A stretch of DNA of 12,501 bases from an uncultured Oribacterium sp. (GCA_934279105.1 CAKQWR010000044.1:1-12501), one strand, 5' to 3'; positions 1 through 6,292 are shown, counted from the first letter of the stretch. Made by a program: numbers and translations. Notes: a model not told the origin generated them from the letters alone.

Positions 1-1
1 C

Positions 2-199
2 AATGCTGCTTATCGAAAACCTACTGGTTGTAAATTTCACGCAATAAAAATTTATTTGCCGATGTTAATATCTACGCAACCACTGGCCGTCTGGTATGAT
101 GGCAGAGAATACATGAACTCTGGATTCATGATAGCAAATCTGCATGGACAAAAATCAACGCTGAAGGCGATTCTACCCTTTCTGAGCGTCCTGAAATAG
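2..199 (+). CDS. Partial unrecognised open reading frame at left edge
   Basis: A frame open from base 2 to a TAG at 197-199 gives a C-terminal fragment of 65 residues, containing AVWYDGREYMNSGFM at about residues 29-43. I do not recognise the family. About 65 codons without a stop can arise by chance in DNA of this composition, so this is weak evidence. A neighbouring frame gives two also plausible pieces (NIYATTGRLV before a stop, then SAWTKINAEGD up to a TGA at 208-210), so the stretch may instead be a decayed, frameshifted gene. It sits in a zone full of mobile-element remnants and reads opposite to every certain gene of the window. The start lies outside the window. Confidence 0.25.
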   Translation, partial: NAAYRKPTGCKFHAIKIYLPMLISTQPLAVWYDGREYMNSGFMIANLHGQKSTLKAILPFLSVLK

Positions 200-261
200 T
201 TATTAAGTGAAGCAAAGATAAAAGAATTATAGAGCTGTCTCGATACAATGGATTTTAAAAT

Positions 262-521
262 CTGGTATTTAGGTCAGGCAGTTGCAGTAGGTACTACATG
301 AATCCAGCTTCCTTCAGATTCTGTCTCACGGCAGACACCCTTGCCTTCGGCTATGTCCTTCCTCTACCGGGTGGACTCCGGACTTCTTCGGCTATGTCCT
401 TTCTCTACCGGATGGACTCCGGCCGCCGGTACTCCGCCCCGTTTGATACCAGGTAGGCCCTTCCCTCTACCGGGTGGACTCCGGACTTACATCGGTTAGA
501 AACGTGCGTCACCAGGCGCAC
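262..521 (-). mobile_element. Group IIC intron, 5' fragment (domain I)
   Basis: Read on the minus strand, a group II intron 5' end starts at 521 with GTGCGCC. The block at 344-307 (GCAAGGGTGTC, then GAATCTGAAGGAAGC) matches from memory the conserved domain I segment of group IIC introns such as that of Oceanobacillus iheyensis. The 5' exon is a terminator hairpin followed by a short T tract, which is the classic insertion site of group IIC (bacterial class C) introns. No reverse transcriptase reading frame, domain V or 3' end follows. Recognisable sequence fades around 300-262, so the inner limit is approximate. This is a dead remnant unless the rest lies elsewhere. The intron call is firm; the extent is not. 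Confidence 0.8.
345..487 (-). repeat. Tandem 41-base repeat inside the intron fragment
   Basis: The unit starting CTTCGGCTATGTCC (plus strand) lies at 345-385 and again directly after at 386-426. The copies differ at two single bases and at the last few positions. A third, partial copy sharing CTCTACCGGGTGGACTCCGG lies at 459-487, after a divergent stretch. The copies fall in the early part of intron domain I, upstream (in intron sense) of the conserved GAATCTGAAGGAAGC block. They look like an internal expansion of one stem rather than independent insertions. Confidence 0.85.
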
Positions 522-526
522 TCAAT

Positions 527-562
527 AAAAGTCCTGTGATGAATCTTCACCATGGGACTTTT
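527..562. terminator. Bidirectional intrinsic terminator, intron 5' exon
   Basis: AAAAGTCC (527-534) pairs with GGACTTTT (555-562). An inner GTGA/TCAC stem (536-539 with 547-550) closes a 7-base loop. T-rich sequence follows on both strands, so it could stop transcription both ways. On the minus strand the intron begins six bases after the stem. The gene it once terminated is no longer visible. Confidence 0.7.
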
Positions 563-610
563 TATGATCGACAAATCTTCAAAAAGTTTGATGATCTGAT
601 TATTTCTACC

Positions 611-1008
611 TGATTTTCGCAATATCGCCATCAAATTTCCAACGACATTAGGAAATTTCACAATAGTGAAGTAATGATGAATACGACATTAACTTTTCAA
701 GCTTCCCTCCGTGAAATCCACTGATGATTTCATGAATTTGACACAATAGCGAGTATTTGCTTAGTTTGACATTATATACATATAATGTCATTTGAAGAAT
801 TCTGCGCCTATTGTGTGAAAACTCTGATTTTCTATAATGTCGTTTTGCGTCATTACTACGTATTGCGAGAAAAGATAATGTCGAATTATTAAAACCATCG
901 TTAATGTCAAACTCGGTTAATGTCAAATTTCGAGAATTCGTTCTATTGTGTCAATTTCCGAAATATATAATGTGAGATTCCATTTTTTCTTTCTATTGCG
1001 TCAAATCC
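611..1008. mobile_element. Array of eight two-part sites, likely fused transposon ends
   Basis: Eight sites share the pattern WTAATGTC, then about 18 variable bases, then CTATTGTGTCAAATTTCC with some variation. The first base of AATGT and the first base of TATTG are 25 apart in every site. On the minus strand AATGT begins at 649, 690 and 773; on the plus strand at 784, 836, 877, 919 and 969. The site at 877 has TAATG in place of TATTG, and the one at 969 has AATGTG. The two groups diverge from a palindrome (TGACATTATA/TATAATGTCA, 767-790). Both outer ends share GATTT followed closely by CGCAATA, like a terminal inverted repeat. Repeated directional sites at both ends are typical of Tn7, Tn552/Tn5053 and Mu-type transposons; assigning this array to one of them is inference. 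There is no transposase gene here. Confidence 0.6.
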
Positions 1009-1691
1009 TCACCTGACTTATCCTCATTGTCCGCACCACCGAACTCGTCATCCGACTCCTCGTCGTAGTCATCTTCATCGAACTCGCCATCCGACTCTTC
1101 GTCGTAGTCATCCTCGAACTCATCGAAGTCCTCGTCGTCAAACTCCTCCGCGTCTTCATCCTCCGGGTCCATAAAAATCGACTCGTAGTAGCCGGCGGTT
1201 TCGAAGCCGTCATCTTCGTGCTCGCCGAGGAACCAGTCCATGAGCTCGGCCATCTCGTCGTGGCGGCCGTCGAAACGGTCACGTACGTAGAACAGAGACA
1301 GAAGGTCTCCGCTTAGCTCCATGCCTGGAATCTTGTTATGGAAGGTCTCGAGCAGCGTCCAGAGCGGCACCATATCGTCATACTGGATGTCCATCATCAG
1401 CACATCCATTTTATCCGGGTTATAGTAGCAGTAAATCGTATCGCCGACACTGTCCTCGCCGAACAGATCCATGAATGCCTGGCGGATCGCCTTTGCACTC
1501 ATGTCGTCTGCATCATTCAGATACTGTCGCGGATCCTCGATCGTCACCTGGTAGTGATCGAATTCTTCGTTCTTCAGCTCGAGAAACTCCAGCGTATCTG
1601 CCAGCGCCGTCTCGACCGTCACGTTGTTCTGCTCCGCGTAGGAATGCAGAATATTCATATATTCATCCGGAAATTCCAGTTTTACACTCAT
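993..1691 (-). CDS. Unrecognised protein with acidic repeat tail
   Basis: A 232-residue protein of no family I recognise. The start is the ATG at 1691, chosen because AGAGGTG lies just upstream; an in-frame ATG 54 bases further up lacks such a site. Residues 1-175 look like a folded soluble domain (MSVKLEFPDEYM at the start, a central YCYYNPDKMDVLMMDIQYDD). Residues 176-232 are almost all Asp and Glu with two 13-residue repeats (EDDYDEESDGEFD). There is no signal peptide or membrane segment. It lies 92 bases after the Nif11-like gene and may be cotranscribed with it. Its last codons and TAG stop lie inside the outermost site of the transposon-end array, so the original C-terminus was probably replaced. 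Confidence 0.75.
   Translation of the reverse strand: MSVKLEFPDEYMNILHSYAEQNNVTVETALADTLEFLELKNEEFDHYQVTIEDPRQYLNDADDMSAKAIRQAFMDLFGEDSVGDTIYCYYNPDKMDVLMMDIQYDDMVPLWTLLETFHNKIPGMELSGDLLSLFYVRDRFDGRHDEMAELMDWFLGEHEDDGFETAGYYESIFMDPEDEDAEEFDDEDFDEFEDDYDEESDGEFDEDDYDEESDDEFGGADNEDKSGEDLTQ
1041..1118 (-). repeat. Two 39-base repeats encoding an acidic tail
   Basis: Two adjacent 39-base units (1041-1079 and 1080-1118) encode the 13-residue pattern EDDYDEESD, then G or D, then EF. They differ at only a few bases, which suggests a recent duplication and possible copy-number variation between strains. The reading frame is kept. Confidence 0.8.
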
Positions 1692-1783
1692 TTTCACACC
1701 TCTATCTCTTATTTTGTCAATGCCGTCGGCCACAGCCATCGTCACTTCGCGGCACTTTATGGAGCAGCCCTCATGACCGCCTG

Positions 1784-2074
1784 TCAGTCCATATTCCGAA
1801 GCTCCGCGAGGAACATATCGTAGTAGTCGTCTTGTCCATCCAGCTTCGGTGAGTTCTCTCCACCGCCGTTTGTGGAGCGTTTGATCGCCGCATAGAACTC
1901 TTCACCGTAGGTAAGGATGTCCATCTCATAAAGCGGATACCCTTCTCGCTGTGCGATCGCACAGAATGCCGCAAGTGGATTCTTCTCTTCTGCGGTGCCG
2001 AGCAGCTCTGCTCGAAAAACGGCATCTTTTTTCGCTTTCTGTCGAAGCGCGTCCAGCGCTGTTTCTACATCCAT
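1784..2074 (-). CDS. Nif11-like leader peptide family protein
   Basis: A 96-residue protein starting at an ATG with GAGGAG six bases upstream. Residues 1-62 fit the Nif11-like leader family (PF07862/TIGR03798): a helical start (ALDALRQKAKKDAVFRAELL), then NPLAAFCAIAQREGYPLYEMD and GEEFYAAI. In that family the leader guides enzymes to a C-terminal core peptide and is often cut after a Gly-Gly or Gly-Ala. Here GGG at residues 70-72 could be that site, leaving an acidic 24-residue core (ENSPKLDGQDDYYDMFLAEL at its start) with no Cys, no Thr and one Ser, so not a lanthipeptide core. No modifying enzyme or peptidase-containing transporter is in the window. It may be a free-standing Nif11-domain protein rather than a natural-product precursor. 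Confidence 0.75.
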   Translation of the reverse strand: MDVETALDALRQKAKKDAVFRAELLGTAEEKNPLAAFCAIAQREGYPLYEMDILTYGEEFYAAIKRSTNGGGENSPKLDGQDDYYDMFLAELRNMD

Positions 2075-2141
2075 TCGTCACATCTCCTCTAATTCACGAC
2101 ACTTCATCCGAAGCACGATAACCATCGACTATGGATGGAAT

Positions 2142-2237
2142 CCACTGCACCGATGGCGCACGGACACATCGCCGTCAAAAATATCTGCCATCTACTCTAT
2201 ATCTACCGCACCGATAGCGCACAAACACAACGCCGTC
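2142..2237 (-). repeat. Imperfect 35-base direct repeat between genes
   Basis: The copies at 2142-2176 and 2203-2237 match at 29 of 35 bases with a period of 61. They occupy most of the 198-base gap between the S51-like gene and the Nif11-like gene. On the minus strand each copy can be read as TALCLCAIGAVD or TAMCPCAIGAVD, with three further differences silent. The plus strand also gives similar peptides, so coding is not shown. Confidence 0.75.
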
Positions 2238-2256
2238 ATGTCCTTATGATACGGCG
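2231..2256 (-). terminator. Possible weak terminator after S51-like gene
   Basis: On the minus strand CGCCG and TCAT pair with ATGA and CGGCG around a 6-base loop, with a 2-base bulge. It lies 16 bases after the stop of the S51-like gene. The following tract (TTGTGTTTG) is only moderately T-rich. It could be a partial terminator or a processing stem. Confidence 0.3.
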
Positions 2257-2272
2257 ATTTTCACCGCATGAA

Positions 2273-3112
2273 CTAATCACTTTCCATAATGCGTTGTGTC
2301 ACCACCGCGCCGATCAGTGCGCCGAGCGCCAGCACAGCCGCGCCCCAGAGCAGCGTCTTCGGAATCCGGCGCTTCACCGGAATCTCGAATTCGCCGCCGG
2401 TCTTACTGATCATGCCGATTTCGCCATCCGAAATCAGGTATGCCTCTCCATAGAGCATCTCCTTCTTCGTTTTCGTATCCTTCCGGATGTACGCACCATC
2501 TGTGAGGCAGTAGAAGGACTCACCCATGCTGTCCGGATAGGTGATATCCTGGAAGAGACGCTTGCCGTCCAGCACCGCATCGATGGTCTGATTATAATGC
2601 GGGATAACCTTCGTCTTCGTAAGCCCGAGTCCCTCGAGGAAGCGCTGATAGTGCGGGTTCACTGACTCGCCTTCCTCCTCCGGCTGCGCATAAACTACCT
2701 CCGCACAGTTCATCGTACCGGCACTGATGCCGATCACGATGCCATGGAAGTTCTGCAGATGCTCGCGAAGCTTGATCTTGTGAAACCAGGCATTCTCCGT
2801 CGGCACATGTCCACCCGCCAGAATCACGACATCAAACTGATCGAGGATCTCGACGATGTCCGGCTCCCGACGATCCAGTACATCGATGGAATCCATGGAA
2901 AGCCCCGAGCGATTGAAGCACTCGAGATAGGTCTTCGCCATGGCACTGTTAAATTTCGTATCGTCCGGCTCGGACGCAATCAGTACACATTTGCTGTGCG
3001 CTTTCCAGTCCGCCCTCAGTCGATCCACGAAATGATTTTTATTACTCAGCAGCTCCGGCCGCCCTGTCGCCCGGTTGATGCCACCAGGTGTTGAAGTCAT
3101 ATATAGAATCAT
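2273..3112 (-). CDS. Membrane-anchored peptidase S51 / amidotransferase-like protein
   Basis: A 279-residue protein with the class I glutamine amidotransferase-like fold of peptidase family S51 (dipeptidase E, cyanophycinase). The nucleophile elbow GISAGT holds Ser130, LAGGHVPTEN (98-107) fits the oxyanion-hole strand, and His172 in PHYNQ fits the catalytic histidine. Dipeptidase E cuts Asp-X dipeptides; the substrate here is unknown. Unlike typical soluble family members of about 230 residues, it has a C-terminal hydrophobic segment (about 252-272) preceded by KRR, which suggests a tail anchor with the catalytic domain in the cytoplasm. The ATG at 3112 has AAAGGAG upstream. It lies 44 bases after the membrane protein gene and probably belongs to the AAA+ operon. 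Confidence 0.82.
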   Translation of the reverse strand: MILYMTSTPGGINRATGRPELLSNKNHFVDRLRADWKAHSKCVLIASEPDDTKFNSAMAKTYLECFNRSGLSMDSIDVLDRREPDIVEILDQFDVVILAGGHVPTENAWFHKIKLREHLQNFHGIVIGISAGTMNCAEVVYAQPEEEGESVNPHYQRFLEGLGLTKTKVIPHYNQTIDAVLDGKRLFQDITYPDSMGESFYCLTDGAYIRKDTKTKKEMLYGEAYLISDGEIGMISKTGGEFEIPVKRRIPKTLLWGAAVLALGALIGAVVTQRIMESD

Positions 3113-3156
3113 ACGCTCTCCTTTCCAGGCTCTCGCCCTCCGGTTTCCACGTTATT

Positions 3157-3846
3157 TTACTTCCGTATGCCTCTATTATAAACCATCTCGACGAGGCGCG
3201 CGATGAGATAATTGCCGCCGATGATGGCGAGGATCCAGAACACGGACATGTACACCGGCTGCTCATAGACATGCAGAAACGGGTACGGACCGACGTAGCG
3301 CTTCGCGATATTCAAGATCAGCACCGGAATGGCATACGCAATCGTCGTGCCTACGGCGCAGAGTGGTGCCCACTTCGGAAGCTTCTGGCGCGGTTCGGTC
3401 TCGAGACAGAGGAAAATGTAGAGCGACAGGAGCGGTGCGCCGACGTGGTTGATGAGATGCGTACCATCGAGCAGCATCTCCCGATAGCCGTCTGTCGGAC
3501 CGAGCACGAAGATCACGACGAGGAAGGTCACGAGCAGGCAGCAGGTCGTCACGTAACGAAGCACCAGAAGAAGGGTTGGAATCGTCGCCTTCTGCTCCTC
3601 ATTCTTCCGGTAATTTCGCATCAGGAAGGTCGAGACGAAGCCGTTCGCCTGACCCTGGAAGATCATCGGCAGCATGACGAGCGTAAACAGTGCGCTCACG
3701 ATGAGGCAAAGGAGGTTTGAATCCTCGGTGTAGTAAATCAGCATACCGAGGCCGTCCTTCGCGTAGGCATGGTTCGTGTCGATCATCTCGAGCACCACCA
3801 GCACGATATGTAAGAACAGTGCAGTTCTTAGTTTCTTATTATCCAT
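3157..3846 (-). CDS. Six-helix integral membrane protein, Pr6Pr/FAR-17a-like
   Basis: A 229-residue hydrophobic protein with about six membrane segments (near 7-23, 44-63, 89-115, 129-149, 159-180 and 199-218). YYTEDSNLL at 38-46 and a histidine-containing helix THLINHVGAPLL at 129-140 resemble the Pr6Pr / FAR-17a/AIG1-like membrane family, some eukaryotic members of which are lipid hydrolases with conserved Thr and His residues. That match is from memory of motif layout and is tentative. The start at 3846 is set by TAGGAG, whose TAG is the stop codon of the AAA+ gene, so translation of the two is likely coupled. An upstream in-frame ATG at 3888 would overlap the AAA+ gene and lacks this site. 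Confidence 0.75.
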   Translation of the reverse strand: MDNKKLRTALFLHIVLVVLEMIDTNHAYAKDGLGMLIYYTEDSNLLCLIVSALFTLVMLPMIFQGQANGFVSTFLMRNYRKNEEQKATIPTLLLVLRYVTTCCLLVTFLVVIFVLGPTDGYREMLLDGTHLINHVGAPLLSLYIFLCLETEPRQKLPKWAPLCAVGTTIAYAIPVLILNIAKRYVGPYPFLHVYEQPVYMSVFWILAIIGGNYLIARLVEMVYNRGIRK

Positions 3847-3853
3847 ATTTCTC

Positions 3854-5428
3854 CTAAAATAATAACATTCTGGTCGTATGCGCATCAAAGGTCACTGCCT
3901 TCACCCCGGTCGTTTCGATCTGGTACAGTGCGTTTGCGGCGAGATGCTCAGCGGCCTGCTCGAGGTCACGGCAGCCCGTGTCGTCACGGTACTTCTCGAG
4001 AATCACGTCGATCGCGCGGTCCTCTACCACACATTCCTCCGGGCGCATGCCCATGCGCTTCAGCACCTTCGGCAGCGAGAAGCGTTTGAAAATCGTCCGC
4101 TTCTCTTCCGGTGTATAATCCGGGATGTCAATGACTGCGAAGCGGCTCATCAGCGGTGCGCTGATGCGATTCTTGTCATTCGCCGTCGCAACCGGATAAA
4201 CGCCCGAGGTCGGAATACGACACTCGATATAATTATCGGTATAACCGATATTGTCAAGTAGCGTCAGCAGCGCATCTGCCGGATTACCGTTGATGCTGTT
4301 GTGATCTGCCTTATCAAGCTCATTAATAATGAAGACCGTGTTGCTCGCACCACTCTGGGAGAAAGCCTCCATGATACGGCCCGGTTTCGCGTTAGCATAC
4401 ACACGCGGGCTGCCCGTCAGCGCCTCTGAATCATGAATCGCGCTCATGTCGAGGCTCGTCCACGGAAGTCGCAGGATGCGCGCTACCGCATAAGCGAGCT
4501 GGGACTTTCCGATTCCCGCCGGACCGGCAAGCAGCAGGCCATATGCCGGCAGGGTATGTGTACGGTTGATCTGAATGATGGTCTCCATGATACGCTGCTT
4601 CACGCGCTCGAGGCCATACAGCTCCTCATCGAGAATCGCCCGCGCCTTTACCGGATCGATGGACTCGAAGTAATCTCCCTTCCACTGGATATTCAGCACC
4701 ATCTGCAGTGCACGCTCCGCATGTCGCCGCTCCTCCGGGCTGATCGTACTCGAACGAATCGTCGCGACGTTTCGCTCTGCCCAGGCACGCATATTCTCCG
4801 GCAGGGTCTGTCCTGCACAGGCGAGATAATTCAGCATGGAATTGAGGTCTGAAATCGGGGTCACACCTGGATTCTTCCCTTCGCGCTCTTCCGCATCAAA
4901 CGCAGCTTCCGCCTCGCTCTTCTCTTCCGGTGCGCGACTCTCCAGCAGGCGACGAATCACGAGTTGCAGAAACTCATCCCGTTCGGTCTGGATCCGCTCC
5001 CCATCCGCAGTCATCGCACGCATGCGATACACTGCATAGCCCTGCGCCGTATGTTCACCGGACAGCCGTAGCGACACATGATTCTCTCCGAGCCACTGCT
5101 CGAGCGCGACGAAGCGCTGGTCAATGCTGGTGATCGGAAGGCTCAGGTCATGGCCATCCTTGTCCCGACCGCTGACATTGGCCTCGGTTTTTCCATCGGT
5201 CCAGGCAAACGCGGTTCCGCGCACCGGATTCAGGAATACGCCGAGCGCGTGGTGCGGGAGCTTCTGTTCCGGATCCGCGATCGTCAGAATCGGATTCGTC
5301 ACATCTGCCCGGTCATTTATGCAGCGAAGCAACGTCCATCCCGCTGCGGTCCTCACCCCCGTAGCAGCTTCGGCCTGTGCCTTCGCTTCATCCTCCAACT
5401 GATTAAAATCAAACATCCGATCTGCCAT
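3854..5428 (-). CDS. Lon-like AAA+ ATPase lacking the protease domain
   Basis: A 524-residue protein. Residues 225-282 resemble the Lon linker (ILDEELYGLERVKQRI). An AAA+ module follows: Walker A GPAGIGKS (302-309), Walker B region VFIINELDKA (365-374), sensor 1 in ATAND (Asn417), a likely arginine finger in SRF (Arg429) and sensor 2 in GCRDLE (Arg487). NPADALLTLLD (382-392) parallels Lon's DPASALLEVLD. The chain ends soon after the AAA+ lid, so Lon's Ser-Lys protease domain is absent. The N-terminal 220 residues are unfamiliar, with a charged stretch at 163-186. Walker B has Asn where Lon has Asp; the Glu is kept. It probably remodels proteins without degrading them, perhaps with the two membrane proteins encoded next. 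Start supported by AAAGGAG. Confidence 0.85.
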   Translation of the reverse strand: MADRMFDFNQLEDEAKAQAEAATGVRTAAGWTLLRCINDRADVTNPILTIADPEQKLPHHALGVFLNPVRGTAFAWTDGKTEANVSGRDKDGHDLSLPITSIDQRFVALEQWLGENHVSLRLSGEHTAQGYAVYRMRAMTADGERIQTERDEFLQLVIRRLLESRAPEEKSEAEAAFDAEEREGKNPGVTPISDLNSMLNYLACAGQTLPENMRAWAERNVATIRSSTISPEERRHAERALQMVLNIQWKGDYFESIDPVKARAILDEELYGLERVKQRIMETIIQINRTHTLPAYGLLLAGPAGIGKSQLAYAVARILRLPWTSLDMSAIHDSEALTGSPRVYANAKPGRIMEAFSQSGASNTVFIINELDKADHNSINGNPADALLTLLDNIGYTDNYIECRIPTSGVYPVATANDKNRISAPLMSRFAVIDIPDYTPEEKRTIFKRFSLPKVLKRMGMRPEECVVEDRAIDVILEKYRDDTGCRDLEQAAEHLAANALYQIETTGVKAVTFDAHTTRMLLF

Positions 5429-5473
5429 GCTGTCTCTCCTTTACAAGTGCAGTTTCTCCTATAAATATCCTTT

Positions 5474-5580
5474 CATGTAACCGTTCAGGTAGGTGGGGAC
5501 CCGGAGGGGCGGCAACGGAGGCCATACGCAGAGACTGTGTGAAATCAAGCCGGGTCCCCACCTACCTGAACTGCAACATG
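5474..5580. repeat. Long inverted repeat between cbiC and the AAA+ gene
   Basis: Arms 5483-5504 and 5550-5571 are perfect 22-base inverted copies (GTTCAGGTAGGTGGGG followed by ACCCGG). The match extends outward to 5474 and 5580 with three mismatches, giving 31-base arms around a 45-base loop. One end lies two bases from the cbiC stop codon. No T tract follows on either strand, so it is not an ordinary intrinsic terminator. It could be a small mobile (MITE-like) element, an mRNA-stabilising or processing hairpin, or a structured regulatory RNA. Confidence 0.85.
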
Positions 5581-5581
5581 T

Positions 5582-6292
5582 TCACCGTTTCACATCGTCG
5601 ATACCGTACAGTAGTGCGTTCACGATGCAGGCGGCGATGTTTGAGCCACCCTTCCGTCCGCGCGCAACGATCCACGGGATATCACTGATCGGCGCGGTCT
5701 CCTCCGCAAGACTGAGAATCAGTTCCTTCGCCTCAACGACATTGACGAAGCCGACGGGGACACCGATAATACCGGCCGGACGCAGTCCGCGGTCATGAAT
5801 CAGACGATAGAGCTCGATGAGTGCAGTCGGTGCGTTCCCGATGGCGAAAATCAGCGGACGATCCTTGATCTGCGCCGCATACTCCATGCTGACGACCGCG
5901 CGCGTCACGCCACGCGTCCGCGCCTCCGCCGCCACATCCGGATCACTCATGAAGCAGCGTGTCTCCGCGCCCAACGCTGCGAGCGCCTTCTTACTGATGC
6001 CCGCCCGCACCATCTCCGTGTCGGTGACGACGATTGCGCCCGTCGATGCGTCTGCGCTCGAGGAGCCAGCCCCCCCCGCGCGAAGTGACATACGCATGCG
6101 GTCGACAGCATGGGTTGAAAATACGAGATTTTCGGCGTAGTCGAAGTCCGCAGAGGTATGAATGCAGCGCTTGATGATCGGTGCCTCCACCGCATCGAGA
6201 CGAATGTGCCGTCGGTCCAGCTCTTTCTGAATCAGCGCCATCGAATGACGTTCGATATCCTTCGGTTCGATATGTTCCAGTTTGATTTCCAC
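5582..6292 (-). CDS. cbiC: Cobalt-precorrin-8 methylmutase CbiC
   Basis: A 236-residue cytoplasmic enzyme that moves the methyl group from C-11 to C-12 of cobalt-precorrin-8 to give cobyrinic acid. The catalytic histidine expected after the N-terminal helices fits His45 in RCIHTSADFDYAENLVFS. Other family blocks are TDTEMVRAGISK (90-101), FAIGNAPTALIELY (149-162), IIGVPVGFVNVVEAKE (175-190) and ARGRKGGSNIAA (210-221). It starts at GTG (6292) with AGGAG six bases before it. Residues 74-86, rich in Gly, Ser and Ala, look like an added loop, and just before it lies a run of eight identical bases (6070-6077). Upstream, a possible terminator separates it from cobO, so it may have its own promoter; I could not identify one. 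Confidence 0.93.
   Translation of the reverse strand: MEIKLEHIEPKDIERHSMALIQKELDRRHIRLDAVEAPIIKRCIHTSADFDYAENLVFSTHAVDRMRMSLRAGGAGSSSADASTGAIVVTDTEMVRAGISKKALAALGAETRCFMSDPDVAAEARTRGVTRAVVSMEYAAQIKDRPLIFAIGNAPTALIELYRLIHDRGLRPAGIIGVPVGFVNVVEAKELILSLAEETAPISDIPWIVARGRKGGSNIAACIVNALLYGIDDVKR

Noticed and set aside
648..926. Minus-strand open frame of 92 codons in the AT-rich zone
   Set aside because: It lies wholly within the repeat-site array, has no ribosome binding site I can see, and its sequence is explained by the repeated motifs.
611..1008. CRISPR array
   Set aside because: Sites are two short half-motifs in both orientations with variable spacing between units, not identical direct repeats with spacers.
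608..1016. ACCTGA at both sides of the array as a proven target duplication
   Set aside because: Six bases can match by chance, and the distances from each copy to the nearest site differ (about 10 and 16 bases). Kept only as a possibility.
3847..3888. Upstream ATG starts for the six-helix membrane protein
   Set aside because: They lie inside the AAA+ coding region without a ribosome binding site, while the ATG at 3846 has a good one.
5474..5580. Ordinary intrinsic terminator of cbiC
   Set aside because: The stem is very long, the loop is 45 bases and no T tract follows on either strand.
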